A DNA stretch of 64,000 nt from positions 6,698,846 through 6,762,845 of the forward strand of contig NC_088779.1 of assembly GCF_954871325.1 (NCBI RefSeq). Direction: 5' to 3'. Below are positions 37,990 to 49,100 of the stretch, piece after piece. Under the pieces are notes generated by a model. The model made no database searches and was not told the origin of the DNA. It saw only the letters and a program-made list of their open reading frames with translations. A program made the translations under genes and the position numbers. Within the stretch, counting starts at the first letter, position 1, and every line of letters starts with the position of its first letter. This DNA is from Gordionus sp. m RMFG-2023 (taxonomy: Eukaryota > Nematomorpha > Gordioida > Chordodea > Parachordodidae).

Positions 37990-40110
37990 CTCAGTTTATA
38001 CTCTGCTACCGTTTGAGTCATTACTTCATGCGGGCATTGATTCTCGACTGACATAATACTTTCTCAAGGTCTGAATGGTTTCGGCCTGCCCATTTGTCCT
38101 CGGGTGATATGTCGTTGAACAAATGTGGCAATGTTATTTTTTTCACAATATAGCTTAAATTCTGTAGAAATAATTTGAGGTCCATTGTCAGTTAACAATA
38201 CTTTAGGTACCCCAAAGATAGCAAACCACTTTTTTATTCTCGTTATAATCTCCTTCGGCGATGCGCTTCTCATCTGGTCTATCTCTTCCCATTTTGAATA
38301 TGAATCTACCCTCATTAACCAATATAAGGAGTCAACCGGTCCTGCAAAATCTAGATCTATAAGGTCTCATGGCTCTTTAGTAATATTCCATGACTATAAA
38401 GGTAACTCCTACGTTTGGTCGATTTTTTTGACAACCAACGCAAAGCTTTATATATCGTTCGATGTCCTCTGCACACTTAGGCCACCAACAATACAACCAA
38501 AAAATAGATTTCATCGCGTTTATTCCAGAATGCCCCCGATGTATTATCTCCAACAATGCATTCTTAAGTTTAGTTGTAATACTATTCTGTTCGACTACTC
38601 TTCTGTCTCCTGTTAATTCTTCCACTGGGTATGGAAAATAACTAGATCCTGTTCTCCCTTTCCATCAAAACCTCTCCAACCTTGTTTAATATATCGCGAT
38701 ACTCATTTAATATTGGATCTTGTACCGAATTTGTGCATAGGTTTCCCTCTGAAACCTGCATATCTTCTAAATTGATATTACAAATCGCCAATGCATGATC
38801 AACTCGATTCGATAAATAAAGTTCAACAGTAACCTAGATAATGCGTTGGCTATAAAATTCTTACAAACTGATTTATATTACACGTTAAAATCTTACGCGG
38901 CCATCTTTCAGACCCAACGAGTCAGACTATTGTTTGATATCTTCGGAAGATACCTCTTTCCTTGAACAACCGTTCCAAATGCTTATGGTCTGACCGAAAT
39001 ATAAATTTTTAACCGTAAAAATTATTATAGAATTTTTCAATTTCCAACAGCAGAGTTCTCGCTTCCTTATCAATTGAAGCATACTGTTTTTCATATTGCA
39101 ACAACGACCGAGACGCTGCGTTATTTTTTCCTGGTTTTGTAAAACTTACTGAAGTAAGACTGGTGCAAGCTCTGTATCTGAAGCATCACACTCCAAAATC
39201 AACGGCAATTGTGTATTGTACCGCGTTAACGTTTTTTCAGCTGATAGCAGTGATTAATTTTGTCGAAAACCTCCTGTTCAACTTATCCAACACCATGGTA
39301 CCTTTACGCCAGACAATCGGTGTAAAACTGCTGTCTCACTATTAAGATTAGGAATGAACTGTTTATGATAAGTGACAAGACCAAGAAATGAATGTAACTG
39401 ATGAACATTCTTGGAATTATGCGCGGCTTGGATTGCTTTTATATTTTTCTTGCTTGAATATATCCCATTCTGGTCGATAGCTATACCTAAAAATAAAACA
39501 GAATTCTATTAAAATTGAACTCAAATTTGGCTTTGAGACTTGCCTCCTGCATCCAATCGAGTACTATGTTTAGATTAGCCAGATGTTCTGCGTCATTTTT
39601 GTAGGAGATAGTTACATCGTCCAGATACACTTCAGTCATCGTCTTTCAAAACATTGTCCATGAAACGTTGAAAAATAATTGGCGCACTAAAGCTTAAAAG
39701 GCATCTTTCATCGAAAATTTCCTTATACGTCGATACCATATATTCTTGAGACTCTCCTCCATGGCTATTTGTAGCTTGGGGTCCGGGGTCCTTTAAATCA
39801 ATCACTGTAAATCCCCCCCCCCCCTTCCCCCTGAAACTTTAAGTCATCCAACGTTGGAATAACGTGATGATCATATTATAGATAGGAATTTAAACTAACC
39901 TTGAAATCTGCACAATTACATATCAACACCGACTTATCGTCAAAAACTGTTTAGCTAAAAACGATCCCATTGTATCTTTCTTTAGTGACATTTCGCGCCT
40001 CGCTAGAACACAGATTGAATTTGAAGGGCACATCGGGGTTTCGGAGGAGATAGCGACTTGGGTAAAAAGATATTGTACCTTGTTGTATGTTAGATACAAG
40101 TATTCGCGGT
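37990..40110 (-). mobile_element. Ty3/Gypsy retroelement fossil 2
   Basis: Minus-strand pol remnant. The integrase core (about 38315-38050, with LLTDNGPQ) and zinc-binding integrase N-domain (about 38640-38380, with HRGHSGINAMK and CVGCQKNRP) are best preserved. RNase H (about 39230-38860) and reverse transcriptase (about 40050-39300) are decayed, and a C-run of about 13 lies within the RT region near 39815. It is broken by many changes and no LTRs were recognised, so it is old. Confidence 0.85.
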
Positions 40111-40419
40111 ACTGCCCAACTTTTTGCCTATTTACCAGGAATTTTTTGTTCTTATCTATATTTATGACAGTATTGATTTTGGCTTGAGACCTAATTTTTA
40201 AAAATTAATAAACTATTTTCTTACTTGTTTTTAATTAGAATACTAGACTCCTTAGAATGCGCCAATAAACTAATCCGCTTATACTAAACTTTACATGCAC
40301 AGGTTTATTCATTCTTTAATATATACAGTCACAAGGTTGTTAATCATATGGAATCGATTGCGGTATAATTATAATTGATGCTATGAGTGTTAGGTAGTTA
40401 ACCTCACTCATTATTATAT

Positions 40420-42690
40420 TAATCACAAATATGGGGAATTCAATATCAAATCAACCAAGGTTTCAACCCGACCCCTTTCAATCAATTTTTCTTAATTATG
40501 CATATTGATGGTATATAATATACTATAACTAAGAAAAATGAAATTTTACCTTTCCAACACTGTTTATCAGCTAAAATATGGGCATTTAAAGCACGGAAAA
40601 TAGTACGTTTTTGACAAAATGCACCTCATTTATTTTCAAATATCTCATAAAATAATTATGTTAGAGAAATAATTTAAATTTATTACGAAGCTTGATGATA
40701 GTTCTTTAATATGACATGAAAACAAATATAATAGAAATAAGATTAATGTCGAAAATCGGATATATAAAACCAGAAATAGCAAGGTAATTTTTTCAAAAAT
40801 TTTTTCTATATATAGATATCACACTGGTTTATATATGTACAAAATCATAGACTGGGATGAACATGGCTCTAAGAGTTATGATTCTTTATATTCCTAAAAT
40901 TGATCAAATTTAACATAAATTTCATCATATATAAATTTTATGAATAGTTATGAAATAATGTTTATTTAAAAATAATAAATGATAGGCCCTTACTTTTTTA
41001 ACTTTAATAAAATTTTTGAGAGGTGGATTGGATAATGTGCTTTATTTAATACTTTAGTTAAATTATGTCTCGAAATTACTTAACGAAATATGAATATTTT
41101 ATTTAGCATAAAATAATCTACCAAAATTAAAATTCAAATAAATTTTGCCCCGTATCTTCAAAAATAAAAGAAAGAACATTCAAACAATAGATACCAGTTG
41201 ATCAAACCTACACTGACAAAATTCGCCGACGAATTTGTAGATTATTTAATTTAAAAATTAAACAATTTGATTCCTCATTCGTTTATAGCTTTACAATAAA
41301 CATTAATTCGAAACTTTTTAAAATCCAATTTCAATGTTGTTTAGAAAACTAAATATTGGTAGTGCAGGACCATGCACAAGGATTTAATTGGACCAATAAT
41401 CAGGCGACTATCCACCCTTTTAGATTTATTACTATAAGGACAACATAAAAAAACAGGTAATAGCGGGATATCAGATTGTTTAAATTGTACGTGTTCGTTT
41501 TATTTACTTCAAACAAAAATTGATCCTATTCTTGAAAGAAAGATTTGATAGAGTAGCAAAAATTTCATTATTTTTCTGATGAGGCAGTAACCCAATAAAA
41601 TAATAAGAAAGACTTCATTAATCTCTACAATCATGAAAATGATTTTGGGATACAGGATGTGACATTTTTTAAAACCCCACATAGTAAAAACCCTATAACA
41701 GTTTAGGGGCGTTACTAAACGGTTAGCAGCTCGAGCAAGCTTGTAACGCCCATGAACATAACAATGGATTTATTTAACTATGCAAGAAAATATCCACTAG
41801 ATTAATTATATATTCTGAGCAATAATGAATATATTAACATTTAAAATCATCTTGAAAGCAGATTTTGAGAGCAAAGAGAATAGCTGGGACACAAAATTTA
41901 TATGCTTTTAGTTCCCTAGGCGAAAACAAAAACTAAAATTTATTCAAATTCTTTAGATGATTTAATATATTTTATATATAAATTTTTGATTTTATTATAT
42001 GAAATTATGTAATTGCAAATAAAGTTATAAATATGTTTAGAATTATTTTGTCAAGTAATTTCAGGACAAATTTTAATTAAAGTGTAAACAAAGCATATTA
42101 TCCCAGCCACCTATCAAAAATTTTGTTAAAGATAAAAAAAAAATAAGGGCCTATCATTTAGACACAATTTTTAAATAAACATTATTTCATAACTATTCAT
42201 TAAATTTAAAAATGATGACATTTATATTCAATTTGTCCAATTTTAGCCATATAAAGAGTCATAACTCCTAAAGCCATGTTCATACCTATCTATGATTTTT
42301 CAAATATAAATCAGTGTGATATCTATCTACCAAAAAAAAAAATTGAAAAAAAATAATGGCTTTTTCCGGTTTTATAATCCGGTTTTTGATATTAATCAGA
42401 TTTCTTTTATATTTATTTTTATGTCCTATTAAAGAACTGTATCAAGCTATATAAAAAAATTTAATATTTCTTGAGATATTTGAAAATAAATGAGGTACAT
42501 TTTGTCAAAAATGTATTTCGTTCTTTAAATGCCAATATCTCAGCGGGTAAGCAGTGTTAGGTAAAATTTTATTTTTTTATTAGTTATAGTTCCTACCATT
42601 ATGCAGAATTTAAGAAAGGGGATCGTGTTGAGAATCGACTTTTTTTTTTGTCGATTTGATATGGAAATCACCATATATATATATATATTA
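40420..42690. mobile_element. Foldback transposon with arms of about 660 bp
   Basis: The left arm (about 40435-41090) is the inverse of the right arm (about 42035-42685). Clear matching blocks are ATATCAAATC near both outer ends, GACAAAATGCACCTCATTTA (40613) against the reverse of AAATGAGGTACATTTTGTC (42487), and GATAGGCCCTTA (40981) against the reverse of TAAGGGCCTATC (42144). The roughly 940-bp centre has no protein but includes a small GGGGCGTTAC/GTAACGCCC palindrome (41705-41753). The size and arm length fit a foldback or long-TIR non-autonomous element. It ends about 300 bp upstream of cyclin T. Confidence 0.85.
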
Positions 42691-42998
42691 TAACCATATC
42701 TAATTATGGAATATAATAATGTATAATGTATAAATAGCATGCTATAACCCCATATTAATAAACTTTAATACTACATACTTGTTTAACTTTAAATACATTC
42801 CACCCAATTAAAAAAATTTAAGTTAGAGATCCCTTGAATTGGTTATGATTATTATCAGAACGATACTATAGTTAATAAAAAACTTTATATGTTATCCTCG
42901 CTTTTTATACAAATTATTATAATAATAAATTTTTAATATTAATATATAAGTAACAAAAATATATTTAATTTTTATTTAGTTTGCTTTTTACTACAAAC

Positions 42999-43153
42999 AT
43001 GGCGGCCAAACTGCCAGATGAAAGATGGTATTTCACCAAAGAGGAACTAAATAAAACACCATCAATTATAGCCGGTTTATCTTATGAAAAAGAACTAATG
43101 TATAGGCAACAATGCGCTAATGTGATTCAAGATATGGGTCAAAAATTATCAGT
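42999..43153 (+). CDS. CCNT: Cyclin T exon 1
   Basis: It starts [17 protein letters not shown] and ends QDMGQKLS, phase 2 at CAGT|GTATGA. The ATG at 42999 is chosen because cyclin T proteins begin a few residues before the (R)WYFT motif. TTTTATTTAG just upstream could be a 5' UTR acceptor. Confidence 0.93.
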
Positions 43154-46100
43154 GTATGATAATTATATATAAATATAATTAGGCTTTAATAATTTATATT
43201 AAAAGCATAAAATTATATTTAACTTCCAATCTAATATGCGGTTAAATATGTTTTTATAGGAATCAATTGTGCATTAGTACTGCAATAGTGTACATGCATC
43301 GATTCTATATGCTGCATTCATTTACACTCTTCTCAAGACATGTAATAAAATTTTAAACTTTTATATATAGTATATTTTATAATAATTATCATTATTTAAA
43401 AATTTGCTAAGAAGTGAATCTTAAATTAAACAGGCAGATATACCTTGATTAATATGAATAAATTTGGTATTTATTTTTTTTAAAAAAAGTGTATAGCTGC
43501 TTGTTCTTTGTTCCTTGCAGCCAAAGTTGAAGAACAATTTAGAAAAGTTGATCATGTTGTGAAAGTTTTATATGCCTGTCAATTTAAAGAGAAAACTCAA
43601 CCTATTGATGTTAATTGTGATCTCTATCAAAATTTGGCCACTGAGCTGATTACCAATGAAAGCATTATGTTGCAAACATTAGGTTTACTATGCATGTGAT
43701 TAATATTAAATACAATATGTTATTAATATAAATTAAAGTGCAAATTTAATATAAAATAATAGTGAAGTTACATTATTTTATTAGAAGCTTTATAATATGA
43801 ATAATATATTTTATATGCCATCTATTTCTTTCAATAGTTAATATTTTCATTGATTAAACAAAATTTAAGTTTTTACATTTATTTTAATTTTAATCTCAGG
43901 ATTATAATATAATGACTTGAAATTTATATAATATTGTTTGAAATTTAATTGATTTAATCTTTATTACAATATAATAGAACTAATTAATGTGATATTATTT
44001 ATAGAAGGTTCAATAATAGGCCTAATTATATCATAAATTGTAATAATTTTATTTTTCCACTTAAGGTTTTGATATAACAATTGATCATCCCCATTCTCAT
44101 GTGGTAAAATGTTGCCAATTAATAAGAGCGCCCAAAGATTTAGCTCAAGTAAGCTACATAATGGCCACCAACAGTTTACACCTAACTTTATTATGCCTGC
44201 AATATAAACCATCAGTTGTAGCATGTGTTTGCATTTACATTGCTTGCAAATGGTCGAACTGGGAGGTAAATTACACTTTAATTTTATCTTTGGGTCCAGA
44301 AGGGGCCATTTTTTTTCTTTATTTCCTTTAAGATACCACTTTGATTATCATAATTTTTCATATGATTTTGTGCTAGGTGAAAATCTGATTGGTCTCCAAT
44401 ATTAGTTTTTTTTTGCCCGAGCCTTGCTTAAAGACTTATTTATAGTAAATGCAATTTTTTCTATTGGTATGGTATATAATGCTATGCACCTTATTCCTCA
44501 CAAGTGTTAATATTTGAAATATACATAGCAACATTTTTCAAATTTTATAATAGCATTTTCATTGTTTGGCTTTATACTTATGAATTATACGTACTCATTG
44601 GCTTTATTTTTATAAATAATGACATTGAATATTGCACCACTTGAACAAGTTATGTTTTTTATAAATGAGGTCTAACCCAATTTCTTAATTTAGTTCCTAA
44701 CCTATGTATGGCTTAAATTTTAAATTAAATCCAATTATGAATCCATTGCCACTATTATTTCTAATAACCCAAACTGTTAAAAAATAGTGTCACCTACCAT
44801 ATATTTAATATATTTCTTAACTGATTTACCTTTTCATTCTTAAATCATTTTAAAAAAAATTTAACAATCAATTTTAATAGAAAAGTATGAATAACTATTT
44901 TTAAATCATTTATTTTATATATTGCTATTTAATGGTGTTCGACCTTCCTACATGGTAGAATTTGTTCTTTCTATAATTTTACAGAAGAAATGAATCTTGG
45001 CATTGGCTCAATGATGTCTTTTAAGGAAATTATATTTTAGTTGATAAATACATGTTATTTATAAAATAGTATGTGCAATAATAATATAAACCCTAAATCA
45101 TTTAAAAAAAATTTAACAATCAATTTTAATAGAAAAGTATGAATAACTATTTTTAAATCATTTATTTTATATATTGCTATTTAATGGTGTCGTTCTTCCT
45201 ACATGGTAGAATTTGTTCTTTCTATAATTTTACAGAAGAAATGAATCTTGGCATTGGCTCAATGATGTCTTTTAAGGAAATTATATTTTGTTGATAAATA
45301 CATGTTATTTATAAAATAGTATGTGCAATAATAATATAAACCCTACAGAGTAGTGATGTTAACTTTTGAAACATAAATAGTTACAGTTACTAGATACATT
45401 TTTACAAAAGTAACTAGTTATTAGTTACAGTTATTTTCAAAAGTAACTAGTTACTTACTTTATACATCCTTCATATGCACATTATTTATTTATTGAATGC
45501 ATTTATTTAATATAAAAAAAATTAGGATAAACAAAGTATAATTAGTTATTTAAAATAATATACATTTTATTTATATAAAAAAATATCGCAATATTGAATA
45601 TTTACATCGAATATAAAAATATATATTTGCATTGAAAAAGAAACATTTATTTTTCATAAAAATTAGAATCTAATAAATGTTTATTTGCTTTTAACAACAA
45701 ATTAATTTCAAAGTTATTATCTAGGAGACGTGCTCCTTTATCTCCAAAAATGAGCTTACCTAGACTGAATAAGCGCTCTACGGGAGCACTTGATGCTAGA
45801 ACAACATTATATTTAATAAAGAGTAATTTTAATTTTGGAAAATTGTTATATAAAGAAAAAGTGTTGTTATTAGATTTGATAAAGTTTTCTATAAGTTCAT
45901 TATCCAGAATATTTTGGCGCTTTAGGTCAAAAAATACAACTACATCTAGTGATGTTGGTTTTGAGCATGATTCATTTGTCTGGGATTTACTTTAAGGTAT
46001 TAAGTTATTTAAATTTAAAATTTCCTCCTTTTTTGCTTTATTCATTTCTTGCCTAATCCAAGGCCAGTCAGTTTTAAATAAAGGGTGAAGAATTGCAGCA

Positions 46101-49100
46101 ATGATGTTGTCATTATCATAAAGATTATTAAACCTATAACATGATATTATTAATTTATAAATAATTATTTGATTTTAGTTACCTTTTTTCAATACTAGCT
46201 AATATAGTATCCTTTAGAGGTTGACAATATTTTAATCCCTGCACATCTGCCATACATATAAGTATTTGTTATTGTTGGGAACAATCAGACATTTTCACAA
46301 AATTTTAAATTAATAAATTTAATTTAAAAAATAAATTTAATTTAAAATTAATTTATCACAACATATTAATAATAAAATTAATTATTTGAATATATCTTTA
46401 AAAGTAACTAGTTACTTTTGGCAGTTACATTTCAAAATTTTTAACTAGTTGCAGTTACTAATTATAATTTTAAAAATATAACTAGTTACAATTATTTTTT
46501 AGCCAAAATAACTAGTTTTAACATCACTACTACAGAGGTACCATTTGCATGGCCCGACTTAAATTTTTTTAGAAAATTCGGCCTGGCCCAGATTTTTATT
46601 TAAAAAATATATTGACCCAGCCCATGGTTTACATATTTGTGCCCAGACTGGATTTTTTTAAAAAATATATTACATTTTTTTTGATTTTATAGCTAATAAT
46701 GGCGATTTAAAATACATGGCCAGCCCCGGTATTTTTGTAAAAAAATATATCATAGCTCTTTTATTTAAAATACAAATTTTTAGGCCTGGCCCGGTCAAGG
46801 ATATTCACATAAATTTAACATACGTGTATCTGGGCTTAGGGTTGGGCTTGCAGGTCTCTGATAATAATAAAATAAGCTAGGTGAATTATTTATAAGTTTT
46901 AGTGATCAAATTTTTACAATACACTTCTCTATAATTCTAAAAGTTTACTTGCAAAAATATTTAAACAGTTTTTTAAAGATTAAAATAGAACTGATATTAT
47001 AATTTAAAAAAAAATAAATTAGAAAAGAACTTATGTATTACTTTTTTAAAATATTTTTTTGAGCCATACCCAGGGTTACCAGACGTCCTCTTTTGAGATG
47101 TCTAAAAATATGTCCTGGTATCTAGTTTAATTTGTCTTCTTTTTAAAAATTAATTTTTTTTATCATGTTAATATTATTTATTTAAATTTTTTTAATTTTT
47201 AGACAAAAAAATTTTATTCTCCTTATACTTTTATTTACACTTTATATAAAATATAACTCTTAAGTCTTAATCGTTTCTAGTATCTAACAAAAACTCAGAT
47301 AAATATATAAAATGGGTAAAAAATCCAATTGCAATGAAAGACAATTTATTAAATGTATATATAGACATTGCTTTAAATATTTAGATCTCTGGAACGTCTA
47401 GAAGAATTGGAATGCTTCCAATAGATGGAAATTAAATATGCTCCCAGGTGTGGTCATATTGAGAAAAGTATAGATTTTTTGAAAAATTAAAATTCTTCAA
47501 TTTCACCAAAAATTGGTCAAATATTTTTCTAATATTTCAATCCTTTAGTGAACTAATAATTATAGCAAGTTTCATTTTTTTTTCTACCAGCTTATAATTA
47601 TAGCCTTGAATGAAATTTTTATTTAATCAATACACAGTGGACAAATGAGAGGATAGATCTGGGTAGAATTTATAAATGCAAGCACACAATACAATTTTAT
47701 GTGTTTTTTAGGCCATAGAGAAAAGGTCAAAAAATATCTGCAAGTGAAAAAATATGATATATATTAATATTATGAATTTAATTCGATTTTAATTAATGTT
47801 ATTTTCTAAAATGCAATAAATAAAATGAATTCTTAAAAATCAAATAAATTATTTTATTTCATTATAATGCCTAATATGTCTTCTATTTATCATAGACCTA
47901 CATGGTCTGGGCCATATTTTAATTTTTTTAAATATACTCGGGCCCGCCTGAAATTTTTTTTAAAAAAATAGGCCAGGTCGTATATTTTAAAACCAAATAT
48001 TTGAAATCGCCATTATTGGCTATAAAAATCACAAATGAATATAATATAGATTAATCCAAGCTGGGCCTGATATTTTTTTTTAATTAAAAAGCCGGGCCTG
48101 GGCGAAAATAATTTACTTTACCTTTAAAAAAAATTTAAGCTTGAGCCTGGCTTGATTTCCTTTAAATTTTAGACATCACTTGACGACCTTAGGCAGGGCT
48201 TTGGGCAAGCTAACTTTCCCAAAAAATTCTCTCTATAATCTGAACACTTTTTTGGTACCCAGTTGTAAATATCATTTTATATAATCTTTTTAAATTATAA
48301 AATGATTTTTGTTATTTATTAAGACACTTTCCCATGAGGGTCCATTATTAATGCATTAAGATCCCATACATATTAAATTTTTATGAACATTTAAGTTTAT
48401 TAAAAAAAATATTCTAAATCTTTATTTTATTTTTTATTTCTTAGCTGCTCTCACCTAAATATCCATTTCACCCCCCTTTAAGTCACATTTCTCTATATTA
48501 AAAAAAAGAAAAGAAAAAAATTAAAGACACTTTCTGAAAAGAAAGACTTATAGATCTGAACACTAAATGCAGTTGAGGTCTTATAGAGGCTTAGGCTTAT
48601 TATTATAAAGATCTCCTGCATTTTATAATTTAAAAAAAAAATAAAGTACTAATCTTATCTATCAAATTAAGTCTATAAGTTAAAATCTTTAAAAAAATTT
48701 CAAAGAAATTTTTATTATATTATTGAGGGAGGATAATATTGGGTGATGTACGTGGTATAAAAAAAATGTAAAGAACCGAAAAGAGATGGCGGAAGGATAT
48801 TATTTTAAAAACAGAAAATTTAACAAAATTTTTTTTGTTAATAATTCAATGGAATTAGATCCCTCGCTCCACAGAGGGCAAGGAATGGTTCTGGTACATA
48901 GACAAAGACGTTACCTTACTTATTATACAAAGTAAATATTTAATTTTTTTTAAAGATGGCCGATAATAGGAATAATAAATGATATATAGAGAATATCAAT
49001 CAATATGGAATTTTTGTTTAATAATATTATCAGCCAACATTTAAATTAGTAATATGGTGCTTTATTAGTAGAATTCTGATGAAATTTTTTTTTATTGAAT

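Noticed and set aside
45750-45995. 81-codon plus-strand frame
   Set aside because: It is antisense to the hAT transposase dimerisation region.
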